Shown here one piece after another: positions 8,662-18,107 of a DNA stretch of 64,000 nucleotides; position 1 is the first letter of the stretch; the number at the start of each line of letters is the position of its first letter. Under the pieces are notes generated by a model. It ran no database searches. It was not told the origin of the DNA and saw only the letters and a list, made by a program, of their open reading frames with translations. Origin of the DNA: an uncultured Croceicoccus sp. (lineage in GTDB: Bacteria; Pseudomonadota; Alphaproteobacteria; Sphingomonadales; Sphingomonadaceae); the NCBI RefSeq assembly GCF_947496385.1, contig NZ_CANMCP010000004.1, forward strand, positions 294,922 to 358,921, read 5' to 3'. A program made the translations under genes and the position numbers.

Positions 8662-9410
8662 CCGATCTTTCGCAATCCATCGCCATCGTGACCGGCGGCG
8701 CATCGGGCATCGGGCGCGCCTGCGTAATGGCGCTCAACGAATCCGGTGCGCGCATCGTCTTCACCTATCATTCGGAGGAGGACACCGCGCAGGACATCGC
8801 GGCCAAAACCGGCGCCATCCCGGTGCAGACCGACGTCGGCGACGAGGATGCGGTCGCATCGCTCTTCGCCCGGTGCGAGGAGGAATTCGGCACGCCGACC
8901 CTGCTCGTCAATTCGGCGGGGCTGAACATGAGCGGGACCTGCCTCGTCGACATGGAGCTTGCGCATTTCGACAAGGTGGTGCGCACCGATCTTTATGGCC
9001 CGTTCCTCACCTGCCGCGCCTTTGCCCGCGCGGCGAAGGGGGGCGGGCGCATCGTCAATATCTCCTCCATTCACGAGGATGCACCGCGGGCGGGCGCGGT
9101 CGATTACGACGCGGCGAAGGGCGGGCTGGCGCAATTGACCGCGACGCTCGCGCTCGAACTCGCGCCGCGGCGCATCGCGGTGAACGGGGTCGCGCCCGGC
9201 ATGATCCTGACGCCGATGAACGCGGAGGCGATGGATGACGAAGAGGTCCGCCGCAAGGCCGAGGCGAACATCCCGTGGGGCCGCGCCGGCACGCCTGAGG
9301 AGGTGGCCGCCCTGGTCGTGTTCCTGCTATCCCCCGCGGCGGATTACATCACCGGCGCGACCGTCACCATCGACGGCGCGTTGTCACAGGTGGTCGCGCC
9401 CGGCGCCTGA
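8658..9410 (+). CDS. SDR family oxidoreductase (glucose 1-dehydrogenase-like)
   Basis: 250 residues. TGGASGIG cofactor motif, NSAGLNMSG, catalytic ISSIHED and YDAAK, and the C-terminal VTIDGALS. It overlaps the aldose 1-epimerase stop by four bases. Since an epimerase would supply the beta-anomer used by sugar dehydrogenases, a sugar or sugar-alcohol dehydrogenase is the most economical reading. SDR substrate calls from sequence are weak. Confidence 0.9.
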   Translation: MTDLSQSIAIVTGGASGIGRACVMALNESGARIVFTYHSEEDTAQDIAAKTGAIPVQTDVGDEDAVASLFARCEEEFGTPTLLVNSAGLNMSGTCLVDMELAHFDKVVRTDLYGPFLTCRAFARAAKGGGRIVNISSIHEDAPRAGAVDYDAAKGGLAQLTATLALELAPRRIAVNGVAPGMILTPMNAEAMDDEEVRRKAEANIPWGRAGTPEEVAALVVFLLSPAADYITGATVTIDGALSQVVAPGA

Positions 9411-9433
9411 ATGCGGGCGGTGAACGCGGGGGT

Positions 9434-10180
9434 TCAGCCGTTCGTTTCGGCGTCGGTGCGCTTCACCGTCTTGTGCTCATCCTCGATCAGCCCGCGTTTC
9501 CAGTAGCTGGAGAGATAGAGCCGGTCGGGGGCGAGGGCGCGTTCCTTGCGCAGATATTCGCGCAGACCCTTCATGCTCTCGAACTCGCACGCGGCCCAGG
9601 CATAGGACAGGTCGTCCGGAAACGGCGCGCCGCGCACCGCGTCGATCAGCATCGCGGGATTTTCGCCCAGATCGGGATCCACGAGCCAGTGGATCGCGAC
9701 CCCCTCGGGCGCCGCGATCTGCTGCCGGTCGGCTTCGTCCCGGATGGCGATGAATGCCGTCCCGGTCGCATCGCGGCGCGCCCGCTCCAGATTGACGGCA
9801 ATCGCGGGCAGGGCGGTCATGTCCCCCGCGATGAGGAACGGCCCGGCCGTATCGGGAAGCGGTTTCGCAGCGCCCGGCCCGCCGACTTGGATCGTGTCGC
9901 CCACCGCCGCCGTCATGGCCCAGCGCGTCGCCGGCCCGCTCTCCGCATCCTCGCCATGCAGAGCGAAATCGATGTCGAGCCTGTTGGCATGGTGGTGCCG
10001 GATGGTGTAGGTGCGCACGCGCCGCGCGTCCCCTTCCTCGATCATCAGCTTGACATAGCCGCCGTCCTGTTCGGCGGGAAACCCCTCCATCCCGGCGCCG
10101 CCGACGGTGACGCGATGCATGTTCGGGGTCAGGCGGCGGCTGTCCATCACGGTCAGCAGGCGGGGTTCGGGGCGGGCCAT
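9434..10180 (-). CDS. Siderophore-interacting protein (SIP family ferric reductase)
   Basis: 248 residues, FAD/NAD(P)H ferric-siderophore reductase family. RVRTYTIRHHH is the FAD-binding R-x-Y-T motif; GPFLIAGDMTALPAIAVNLE and the C-terminal YAWAACEFESMKGLREYL with LSSYWKRG are family hallmarks. It acts in the cytoplasm to release iron by reduction of ferric siderophore. ATG 10180 has AAGGAA upstream; the ORF extends 53 codons further without support. It is not next to the siderophore receptor at 15975 but lies in the same 10-kb neighbourhood. Confidence 0.92.
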   Translation of the reverse strand: MARPEPRLLTVMDSRRLTPNMHRVTVGGAGMEGFPAEQDGGYVKLMIEEGDARRVRTYTIRHHHANRLDIDFALHGEDAESGPATRWAMTAAVGDTIQVGGPGAAKPLPDTAGPFLIAGDMTALPAIAVNLERARRDATGTAFIAIRDEADRQQIAAPEGVAIHWLVDPDLGENPAMLIDAVRGAPFPDDLSYAWAACEFESMKGLREYLRKERALAPDRLYLSSYWKRGLIEDEHKTVKRTDAETNG

Positions 10181-10253
10181 GGGCGGTTCCTTGTCTTCGC
10201 TATGTGCGGCGTCATGCAGAAGGGGCCGCCGGGACGCAATGCCGCGCCGCGTA

Positions 10254-11624
10254 TCATTGCGTCGCAGCATCCTCCCGCCCGCCCGGCGTGCCCACCGCGG
10301 CCTGGAACGCGACATGCGCATTGGCGAGCGCGGCTTCACTGTCGATGAGCGACTGGCGGCTGGCGATGAGCTGGCGCTGCGCGTCGAGCACGTCGAACAG
10401 CGAGGTCAGCCCTTCGCGATAGAGCGCGTTCGACTGGCCGAGCGCGGTCTCGCTCTGCTCGATCGCCTCGCTCAGCGCGTCGATCCGCTGCCCATAGGCG
10501 TCGATGGCGACCAGCGCGTTTTCCACCTCGCGCAGCGCATCGAGGAAGGTCGCGCGATATTCGGCAAGCGTTGCATCCGCCTCTGCCTCCGCCGCCGCGA
10601 CTTCGGCCCGGCGGCGCCCCCCGTCGAAGATCGGCACGTCGAGCGCGGCGCCCAGGCCCAGAAGGAAATTCCCGAACAGCCCGCCCAGCGTCCCGTCACC
10701 GAGCACCAGATTGCCCGGAATGGTCAGCGAGGGGCGCAGGTCCGCACGCTCGATCCCGATATCCGCCGCCGCCCGCACGAGCCTTGCCTCCGCCGCGAGA
10801 ATGTCGGCGCGTCGGCGCAGCAGATCCGCCGGCACGCCCGCATCGGGTCCGCGCGTGAATACCGGGATCCCGGCGGACAGCGACGGCGGCGCAAAGGCAC
10901 CCGGCGCCTCGGCGAGCAGCACGGCCAGCGTGTTGGCGGCATCGGCCCGCGATATGGCGATGAGCCCGCGCCGCGCCTGCGTCTGGGCAAGGTCCGCCGC
11001 GGCGCGACGCACGTCGAGATTGGCGGCAAGCCCCGCCTCGTACCGCAGCGTCACGATGCGCAGCGTCTGCTCCTGCAGGCCGGTCGACTGGTCGAGCAGT
11101 TCGAGCTGCGCCCCGGTGCGGCGATATTCGATATACTGGCTGGCGATGGCGGCAGCGACGAGGCGGCGCCGGTCGGCGAGGACATAATCGGCCTCGGCGT
11201 AATCGGCGGCGGCGGCGCGGATTTCGGCGGCCAGCCTGCCGTTTATGTCGGGATTGAACGCCGCCAGCAGCCCGGCCGCGCCATCCACCGTGCTGTCGCC
11301 CGAAAGCGACACGCCCGCCTCCGCCGTGCCGTCGAGCCGGGGCAGGCGATCGGCCCGTTCCGCACGCAGCAGCGCGGCCGCGGCGGCCAGCCGGTCGCCC
11401 GCCGCGTCAATGTCGAGATTGGCGGCCAGCCCCCTCTCGATCAGCGCGGCCAGCACCGGATCGTCGAAGCCCTGCCACCATTCTTGCCCCAGGCCGGATG
11501 GCGGCAGGTCGCCCGCATATTCGGGCGGGGCGGAGACGACCGGGGGCGGCACGACGACCGGCGCGGTGGCACAGGCGCACAGGGCGAGCGCCGCGACGTA
11601 CGGCGGGATGTGGCGCAATATCAT
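10254..11624 (-). CDS. RND efflux outer-membrane lipoprotein (NodT/TolC family)
   Basis: 456 residues. A lipoprotein signal peptide (MILRHIPPYVAALALCACAT) precedes two outer-membrane-efflux repeats rich in Ala/Leu heptads, for example RLVRAAADIGIERADLRPSL and EVENALVAIDAYGQRIDALS. It would form the trimeric exit duct of the efflux system. The start overlaps the stop of the RND pump gene (ATGA). It is the last gene of the three-gene efflux operon read leftward. Confidence 0.93.
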   Translation of the reverse strand: MILRHIPPYVAALALCACATAPVVVPPPVVSAPPEYAGDLPPSGLGQEWWQGFDDPVLAALIERGLAANLDIDAAGDRLAAAAALLRAERADRLPRLDGTAEAGVSLSGDSTVDGAAGLLAAFNPDINGRLAAEIRAAAADYAEADYVLADRRRLVAAAIASQYIEYRRTGAQLELLDQSTGLQEQTLRIVTLRYEAGLAANLDVRRAAADLAQTQARRGLIAISRADAANTLAVLLAEAPGAFAPPSLSAGIPVFTRGPDAGVPADLLRRRADILAAEARLVRAAADIGIERADLRPSLTIPGNLVLGDGTLGGLFGNFLLGLGAALDVPIFDGGRRRAEVAAAEAEADATLAEYRATFLDALREVENALVAIDAYGQRIDALSEAIEQSETALGQSNALYREGLTSLFDVLDAQRQLIASRQSLIDSEAALANAHVAFQAAVGTPGGREDAATQ

Positions 11625-14600
11625 GCCGGCGCGCCTATCGCATCGGTATCGCTGGCCTCGATCTCCTCGCGCAGGCGGTTCGCCTCCACATTGCGCGGCG
11701 TCTCGAACCGGGCGAGGGCGAGATAGATCACCGGCGTCAGGAACAGCGTGAAGATCCCCGCCAGCCCCAGTCCGCCGAAAATCACCCAGCCGATCGATTG
11801 CCGCGCCTCCGCGCCCGCCCCGCTCGCGAGGATGAGCGGCACCGCGCCCAGCACGGTGGAGATCAGCGTCATGGCAATCGGGCGCAGGCGGATCGCGGCG
11901 GCTTCCTCCACCGCTTCGCGCACGTCGCGGCCCTCCTGCCGCAGCTGGTCGGCGAATTCCACGATCAGGATGCCGTTCTTCGCCATGAGCCCGATGAGCA
12001 TGACCAGCCCGATCTGCGAATAGATGTTGAGCGATATGCCCGACAGGAACAGTGCGAACACCGCCGCCGCCAGCGCGAACGGCACGGTCAGCACGACGAC
12101 CAGCGCGCTGGTCAGGCTTTCGAATTGCGCGATGAGCACGAGGAATACGATGACGAGCGCGAAGCCATAGGTCAGCAAAAGGTCGTTCGACGTTTCATCG
12201 AGGCTCTCCGCCTCCCCCTGCAGCAGCATGTCGATGCCGGGCGCCACCGTTTCGTCTGCGAGCCGCTCGATTTCATCCACCGCGTCGCGCAGCGGGGTGC
12301 CCGGCGCGATGTCGGCGCCGATCTCGATCGCGCGGCGCTGTTCCGTGCGGTCGAGTTCCGCCGCGATGCCCTGCTCGTCGAACCGCGTCACGCTGGAGAG
12401 CGGGATGAGCGCGTCGCCCGTGCCGCGCACGTAGATATTGGAAAGGTCGGACGGCCCGCTCACGCTGACCGCCGGGGTGGTGAGGAACACGGGCACGGCC
12501 TGGTCCCCGACGTTGAGATCGACGAGATCGTCGCCGCCCACCATCGCGCGCAGGGCCTGCGATATATCGTCGAGCGCCACGCCGAGATCGGCGGCGCGTT
12601 GCCGGTCGATGCGGATCGACAATTGCGGCTGCGTCGGTTGGTAAGAGACGTCGGCATTGGACAGGATCTCCGATTGCGTGTCGATCGCGGCGGCCAGCGC
12701 CTGCGCCGATTCGTAGATGTCGGGATATTCCGCACCGGTCAGCGCCACCTCGATCCCGTCGTCCCCGCCGCCGAAGCTCAGCGTGCCGCGACCCCGCGCA
12801 CTGGCCCGCGAACCGGGAATATCCTCCAGCGGTTCATTGAGCGCCTCGACGATCGCGGTCTGGCTGCGGTCCCGCGCGTCCCAGTCGGCAAGCTGTGCCG
12901 TGACGCGAATGCGGTTGGGGTCCCACTGGCCGACGACGGAAAACGTGCTCCTGATCTCGCCGCTTTCGAGATAGGGGGCGAGCACCTGCTCGATCTCGTC
13001 CATTTCGCGGTCCATGAAATCGATACCGACCCCGTCCGGCCCGCTGGCATCGACGGTGATGACGCCGCGATCCTCGTCCGGGACCAGCTCGTTTTCAAGC
13101 TGCGTATAGAGCAGCCCCGCCGCGACGGCGAGCACGACCGACACGATGCCGACGAGCCGGGGCCGGTCGAGGCACCGCTTCAACCCGCTCTCATACCGAT
13201 GCGTCACCGCGGTGCCCCAGCGCGACAGCCGGCCCGGCGCCTCGTCCCCGCTCGTCAGGTCGAACCGCGAGGCCAGCGCGGGCACGAGGCTCAACGCGAC
13301 GAAGCTCGATATGATGACCGCGACCGCCAGCACGAAGCCGAATTCGCGAAACAGCCGCCCGGCCTCCGACGGCAGGAAGCTGATCGGCACGAACACCGAT
13401 ACCAGCACGGCGGTGGTGGCGATCACGGCAAAGAACACCTGCCGCGTGCCGACGACGGCGGCCGCACGACGCCCCATGCCAGCATTCTGCAACCGCTGCG
13501 CATTTTCGAGGACCACGATCGCATCGTCCACGATGAGCCCCGTCGCCAGCACCAGCGCCAGCAGGGTCAGCAGATTGACCGAGAACCCCATCATCCAGAT
13601 GCCCGCGATCACGCCGACCAGCGCGACGGGAATGGTGGCACTCGGCACGATGGTGGGCCGCCAGGCGCGAAAGAACAGCAGCATCGTGCCGATCACCACC
13701 GCGATCGTGAAGGCGAGCGTGATCAATACCTCGCGCACCGAGATGCGGATGAATTCGGCATCGTCGGACACGACCTCGATCCGGATGTCGTCGAACCGTT
13801 CGTTGAGCGTGTCGACCCCGTCGCGGATCGAATCCGAAATCTGGATCGTGTTCGAACTCGCCTGCCGCACCACACCCAGCCCGATGATCGGCCGCCCGTC
13901 CATCCGCACGAAATTCGTCGCATTGGCAGGCGCGAACCCCGCATCGGCCACGTCGCCGACCCGGATATTGCCCGCGATCACGACATTCTCGATCCGTGCG
14001 GGCGAGGTGGCGCTGGCCTCCGCCCGCACGATCAGCTCCTGCGCATCGGAACGGAACGAGCCGACCGGCACGTCATAGGGCGCGGTGCGCAGCGCATCGG
14101 CGACATCGACGATGGTAAGGCCGAACCGGTTCAGCCGCGCCGGGTCCACCGACACGCGCATCTGCCGCGGGCGGGTGCCGAATTCCTCGATGCTGGCCAC
14201 GCCTTCTGCGGTGAGCAGTTCGGGCACGATGTCGTTCTCGACGATCTGCGTCAGCTGCGCCTGATCGTAGCGGGTGGATTGCACCGCCAGCGTCATGATC
14301 GGCTGCGCGTCCTGATCCGCCTTCACGATGCGGACCTGTTCGACGCGTTCGGGCAATTCGCGGGTGACGCGGGCGACCGCCTCGCGCACGTCGCTGGCTG
14401 CGGTGTCGAGATCGACGCCGGGGTTGAACTCGGCCCTGATGAACGAATTGTTCTCCTCGCTCGACGCGCTGATCTGCCGCACGCCGGACACGCGCGCGAC
14501 CGCATCCTCAAGCACGCTCGTCACCTCGGCATCCATGGTTTCGGGCGCGCCGCCGGGCAGGGTCGCGCTCACCGACACGATGGGCCGGTCGACGTCGGGA

Positions 14601-14722
14601 AGCTCGCGCACCTCCACGCCGAGCAGGGCCGCGATCCCCGCGATCACGATGAGGAGGTTGAGCACACCGATGAGCAGCGGCCGCCGGACCGCGAGCATGG
14701 GAAGGCCGGACTTATTCTCCAT
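11621..14722 (-). CDS. RND efflux transporter permease (HAE1-like)
   Basis: About 1033 residues with the RND layout: one N-terminal membrane helix after LAVRRPLLIGVLNLLIVIAG, a large periplasmic loop (AEVTSVLEDAVARVSGVRQI), a membrane block with LALVLATGLIVDDAIVVLEN (the proton-relay Asp pair region), a second loop, and a second membrane block with IGLVMLIGLMAKNGILIVEF. Starts at 14722, 14737 and 14752 are all possible because a 15-base tandem repeat supplies MTQAAM twice; 14722 is the shortest. It overlaps the end of the adaptor gene. Exports lipophilic compounds by proton antiport; the substrate is unknown. Confidence 0.95.
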   Translation of the reverse strand: MENKSGLPMLAVRRPLLIGVLNLLIVIAGIAALLGVEVRELPDVDRPIVSVSATLPGGAPETMDAEVTSVLEDAVARVSGVRQISASSEENNSFIRAEFNPGVDLDTAASDVREAVARVTRELPERVEQVRIVKADQDAQPIMTLAVQSTRYDQAQLTQIVENDIVPELLTAEGVASIEEFGTRPRQMRVSVDPARLNRFGLTIVDVADALRTAPYDVPVGSFRSDAQELIVRAEASATSPARIENVVIAGNIRVGDVADAGFAPANATNFVRMDGRPIIGLGVVRQASSNTIQISDSIRDGVDTLNERFDDIRIEVVSDDAEFIRISVREVLITLAFTIAVVIGTMLLFFRAWRPTIVPSATIPVALVGVIAGIWMMGFSVNLLTLLALVLATGLIVDDAIVVLENAQRLQNAGMGRRAAAVVGTRQVFFAVIATTAVLVSVFVPISFLPSEAGRLFREFGFVLAVAVIISSFVALSLVPALASRFDLTSGDEAPGRLSRWGTAVTHRYESGLKRCLDRPRLVGIVSVVLAVAAGLLYTQLENELVPDEDRGVITVDASGPDGVGIDFMDREMDEIEQVLAPYLESGEIRSTFSVVGQWDPNRIRVTAQLADWDARDRSQTAIVEALNEPLEDIPGSRASARGRGTLSFGGGDDGIEVALTGAEYPDIYESAQALAAAIDTQSEILSNADVSYQPTQPQLSIRIDRQRAADLGVALDDISQALRAMVGGDDLVDLNVGDQAVPVFLTTPAVSVSGPSDLSNIYVRGTGDALIPLSSVTRFDEQGIAAELDRTEQRRAIEIGADIAPGTPLRDAVDEIERLADETVAPGIDMLLQGEAESLDETSNDLLLTYGFALVIVFLVLIAQFESLTSALVVVLTVPFALAAAVFALFLSGISLNIYSQIGLVMLIGLMAKNGILIVEFADQLRQEGRDVREAVEEAAAIRLRPIAMTLISTVLGAVPLILASGAGAEARQSIGWVIFGGLGLAGIFTLFLTPVIYLALARFETPRNVEANRLREEIEASDTDAIGAPA

Positions 14723-15815
14723 CGCGGCCTGTGTCATCGCCGCCTGTGTCATCGCCGCGCGACAAGGTGACATCCTGCCGGGCGGGGCCGCGCGGCTGCA
14801 CGAGGCGGATGTCCTGACCATCGCGGATCTTCTGCACCCCTTCGACGATCACGCGATCATCGCGCGACAATGGCGCATCGACAAAGACCATGCCGTCGCG
14901 CCGCGCGGTGATGGTGACGGGCACGCGCACCGCCTTGCCCCCGCGCACGACGAAGAGATGCGATCCCTCTCCGCCCCAGACGATCGCCTGTTCGGGCACC
15001 GCCGGGCGCGCCTCGCCATTGCGGGTGAAATTGACACGGAAACTCATGCCCGGACGCAGGCGGTCGCCATCGTTGGGGATCGCGGCGCGGACGATGAAAT
15101 CGCGGCTGTCGGCGGAAATGCGGCTGTCGGTGGCGATGACGCGCGCATCGATGGTGCGGTCGGGGTCGGAAAAGGGCGTGACCTGGATCACCTGACCGGG
15201 TTGCAGCGCGCTGAAAATCGCCTCGGGCGCGGGGAAATCGACGTAGAGCGTGCCTCGGCGGTCGATGCGCGTGATCGGCGTGCTGTCGTTGACGCGGTCG
15301 CCGCGGTCCACTTCGGTAAGCCCGACATGGCCCGAAAACGGCGCCCGCACCGTCCGGTCATAGAGCGCGGTCTGCGCCTGTTCGAGTGCGACGCGGGCCG
15401 ATGCGAGGGCGGTTTCGCCGGTCTCGATCTGGCTTTCGGAAAGCGCGCCCGTATCCTCGATCCGGCGATAGCGGGCGAGCAGCTGGTCCGCCTCCCGCAC
15501 ATCGACGCGCGCGGCCTCCACCGCGAGCCGCTCGGCCCGCGAATCGAGGCGGAGGAGCGGCGCGCCCTCGCGCACGTAATCGCCGGCGGAAAACAGCACC
15601 TCGGTCACGCGGCCCTGCGTTTCGGGGAAGATTTCGGCGGATGTGGCCGCGCGGGCCGACCCGATCGCCTCGATCTCCAGCGTTTGGGGGAGGGTGCGTA
15701 TGGCCTGTGCGACGACGGCCACGGGCGCCCGCTCCTGCGCGGCTTCCTCCCCCGAACAGGCGGAGAGCATGACGAGCCATGCGATGCAGAGCAGCCGGAA
15801 GTGCGATGGGACCAT
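14712..15815 (-). CDS. RND efflux periplasmic adaptor (HlyD/membrane fusion lipoprotein)
   Basis: 367 residues; lipobox in the signal peptide LLCIAWLVMLSACSGEE. The order is barrel/lipoyl half-motif (IFPETQGRVTEVLFSAGDYV), coiled-coil hairpin (ALASARVALEQAQTALYDRT), second lipoyl half (VRAPFSGHVGLTEVDRGDRV) and beta-barrel. The acidic C-terminus GDDTGGDDTGRDGE is produced by a 15-base tandem repeat shared with the next gene. It links pump and outer-membrane duct. The 1290-codon ORF extending upstream is a shadow of the receptor gene on the other strand; ATG 15815 opens the signal peptide. Confidence 0.93.
   Translation of the reverse strand: MVPSHFRLLCIAWLVMLSACSGEEAAQERAPVAVVAQAIRTLPQTLEIEAIGSARAATSAEIFPETQGRVTEVLFSAGDYVREGAPLLRLDSRAERLAVEAARVDVREADQLLARYRRIEDTGALSESQIETGETALASARVALEQAQTALYDRTVRAPFSGHVGLTEVDRGDRVNDSTPITRIDRRGTLYVDFPAPEAIFSALQPGQVIQVTPFSDPDRTIDARVIATDSRISADSRDFIVRAAIPNDGDRLRPGMSFRVNFTRNGEARPAVPEQAIVWGGEGSHLFVVRGGKAVRVPVTITARRDGMVFVDAPLSRDDRVIVEGVQKIRDGQDIRLVQPRGPARQDVTLSRGDDTGGDDTGRDGE
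14727..14756. repeat. Two exact 15-base tandem repeats in the adaptor/pump overlap
   Basis: GCCTGTGTCATCGCC occurs twice in direct succession. On the minus strand it encodes GDDTG twice in the tail of the adaptor and, in the other frame, a TQAAM unit twice at the possible start of the pump. Copy-number change would keep both frames open and only alter the adaptor tail or the pump N-terminus. Confidence 0.85.
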
Positions 15816-15900
15816 GTGCGTAGCCCTAACGCCTTGTGGCGATAGGGCAAAGCGATTGTGTCGGGATTGCCGCCCGGTCCGCATGCAGAGTAAATCGTAA

Positions 15901-15915
15901 TGCAAATCACTTGCA
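15901..15915. promoter_or_regulatory. Candidate Fur (iron) operator
   Basis: TGCAAATCACTTGCA has perfect TGCAA/TTGCA arms. It lies 60 bases upstream of the siderophore receptor, where an iron-responsive repressor would bind. The feoA upstream region carries a related half-site (GAATTAGTTGCAA). Naming it a Fur site is inference from position and from this shared half. Confidence 0.55.
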
Positions 15916-15974
15916 ACAAGCACGGCAAATGGTAAGGACGCCGCCGCACGCCCAAGAACCGGAGACTTTCGCAA

Positions 15975-18104
15975 ATGACCGCCGTGACCCCGTTCCTCCT
16001 CGCCACCGCCGCGGCGTCTGCTGCCAGCGGCGCCGCCACCGGGGCCGCCGATGATTTTCAGCCGCGCGACGAGATCGTGGTGACCGGCGTGCGCTCCGAA
16101 GGGAGCGACGATTACGCGGTCAAGGAGCAGCGCACCGCGACCCGCCTCCCGCTGAGCCAGAAGGAAACGCCGCAGTCGGTGAGTGTCGTGACCCGCGCGC
16201 AGATCGAGGATTTTCAGCTCAACGACGTCAACCAGCTGCTGACCACCGTGCCCGGCGTCAGCGTGCTCGCCGCCGAGACGGACCGCGTCTACTACTCCGC
16301 GCGCGGTTTCGATATTCAAACGTTTCAGATCGACGGCGTGGGCCTGCCCTTTGCCTTCGGCATTCAGACAGGTTCGATCGACACGGCGATCTACGACCGG
16401 GTGGAGGTCGTGCGCGGCGCGACCGGGCTTTTGTCGCCGACGGGCAATCCCTCCGCGCTGATCAATTTCGTGCGCAAGCGGCCCTACCGCGATTTTCAGG
16501 CGGGGGTGAGCGGGCAATACGGCTCCTTCGATCACAAGCGCATCGACGCCGATGTCAGCGTTCCGCTCACCAATGATGGCAGCGTGCGGTTCCGCGGCGT
16601 GGGCGCGTGGCTCGATACCGGGAGCCATCTCGACCGGTACGAACTCGAACGCTGGACCGGATATGGCATCGTGGAGGCCGATCTCGGCCCCGATACGGTG
16701 GTGAGCGGCGGCTACGCGCATCAGGACCATCAAAGCCGGGGCGCGCAATGGGGCGCGATCCCGCTCACCTATACCGACGGCACGCGCATCGCGTTCGACC
16801 GGTCGGCGAATACCGGGCCGGAATGGTCGGGCTGGGGCGTGATCGACCGGCAGATCTTCGGCGACATCACCCATGATTTCAACGAGGACTGGTTCGTGCG
16901 CGGGACGATCATGCGCCGCGCGGCGAGCGAGGCGGACGAGATCTTCTACGTCTATGGCACGCCCGATCGCGACACCGGGCTCGGCATTTTCAGCTATCCG
17001 GGCAAATTCGGGGGGGAGACGCGCAACATAACCGTCGACGCGCATGTCGGCGGCAAGGTTTCGGTCGCCGGGCGCGAGCACGAGGTCATGTTCGGCGGTG
17101 TACGCGGCACGCAGGATTACGTGCAGTCGTCGGCCTATGACAATGCCGCCCGCAACATTTCGATTCCGGTCGATCAACTGTTCGACGGCACGTTCCCCCG
17201 GCCCGACTTTCCCGAGTTGGAGGAAAGCCTGAACGTGGAATCGAAGCGGGAGAGCCTTTACGGTCTCGTCCGGCTCAACCCCGCCGATGCGTTCAAGCTC
17301 ATGGTCGGCGGCAGCTACTCCCACGCGGAGAGCGAGGGCGTATCCTATGGCGCGCCGCAAAATTTCGACGAAAGCAAGCTGCTGCCCTTCGTCGGGGCGA
17401 CCTTCGACCTGACGCCGACGATCTCCGCCTATGCAAGCTATACGACGATCTTCAATCCGCAGATCGAGTATTTCGACATCGACAATCGCCGGCTCGACCC
17501 GATCACCGGCGACAATATCGAGGCCGGGCTGAAAGGCGAATGGATGGGCGGCCGCCTGTTCGCGAGCGCGGCGATCTACCGCGCGAATCAGAACAACGTC
17601 GCCGAGGCCGCCGGGTTCGACGAGGCGCTCGGCCGGCAGATCTACAAGGGCGTCGATGCGAAATCCGAAGGGATCGAGGCGGAAATCGCCGGCTCGCCCA
17701 TCGAAGGCCTGCAACTCACCGGCGGCATCAACGTGATGCGCGTGCGGGGCGAGGATGGCGAAGCTGTCCGCACCTTCGTTCCGCGCAACACGGTGCGGCT
17801 GAACGCGGTGTGGACGCCGCAGATGCTCGACGCGCTCAAACTCGGCGCATCGGTGCAGTATCAGAGCGATTTCTACTACGAACCGGGGCGGCAGTCTGTC
17901 ACCACGGGCGAGGAGGTGCGGATCACGCAGGGCGGCTATGCGCTGGTGAACCTGATGGGGTCCTATGCGCTGACCGACAATATCGGGCTCGCCGTGAACG
18001 TCCGGAACGTGACGAACGCGAAATATCTGTCCTCGCTGACGTTCGATCAAAGCTATTACGGGGCGCCGCGTTCCGTGCTCGGCACGATCAGCTTCGGGTT
18101 CTGA
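15975..18104 (+). CDS. TonB-dependent siderophore receptor
   Basis: 709 residues. Signal peptide, then DEIVVTGVRSEGS, a plug domain (TPQSVSVVTRAQIEDFQLND, VEVVRGATGLLSPTGNPSALINF) and a 22-strand barrel ending in Phe (VLGTISFGF). The plug sequence RVYYSARGFDIQTFQIDGV is typical of FpvA/FhuE-type ferric siderophore receptors. ATG 15975 has a GGAG site. It is followed within four bases by a membrane protein and then a PepSY protein, the usual arrangement of sphingomonad ferric-siderophore operons. Probably Fur-controlled by the site at 15901. Confidence 0.95.
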   Translation: MTAVTPFLLATAAASAASGAATGAADDFQPRDEIVVTGVRSEGSDDYAVKEQRTATRLPLSQKETPQSVSVVTRAQIEDFQLNDVNQLLTTVPGVSVLAAETDRVYYSARGFDIQTFQIDGVGLPFAFGIQTGSIDTAIYDRVEVVRGATGLLSPTGNPSALINFVRKRPYRDFQAGVSGQYGSFDHKRIDADVSVPLTNDGSVRFRGVGAWLDTGSHLDRYELERWTGYGIVEADLGPDTVVSGGYAHQDHQSRGAQWGAIPLTYTDGTRIAFDRSANTGPEWSGWGVIDRQIFGDITHDFNEDWFVRGTIMRRAASEADEIFYVYGTPDRDTGLGIFSYPGKFGGETRNITVDAHVGGKVSVAGREHEVMFGGVRGTQDYVQSSAYDNAARNISIPVDQLFDGTFPRPDFPELEESLNVESKRESLYGLVRLNPADAFKLMVGGSYSHAESEGVSYGAPQNFDESKLLPFVGATFDLTPTISAYASYTTIFNPQIEYFDIDNRRLDPITGDNIEAGLKGEWMGGRLFASAAIYRANQNNVAEAAGFDEALGRQIYKGVDAKSEGIEAEIAGSPIEGLQLTGGINVMRVRGEDGEAVRTFVPRNTVRLNAVWTPQMLDALKLGASVQYQSDFYYEPGRQSVTTGEEVRITQGGYALVNLMGSYALTDNIGLAVNVRNVTNAKYLSSLTFDQSYYGAPRSVLGTISFGF

Positions 18105-18107
18105 GCC

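Noticed and set aside
11498-14770. A 1090-codon plus-strand ORF opposite the RND pump gene
   Set aside because: His/Arg/Asp-rich composition typical of the antisense frame of a GC-rich gene; the minus strand encodes a complete RND transporter.
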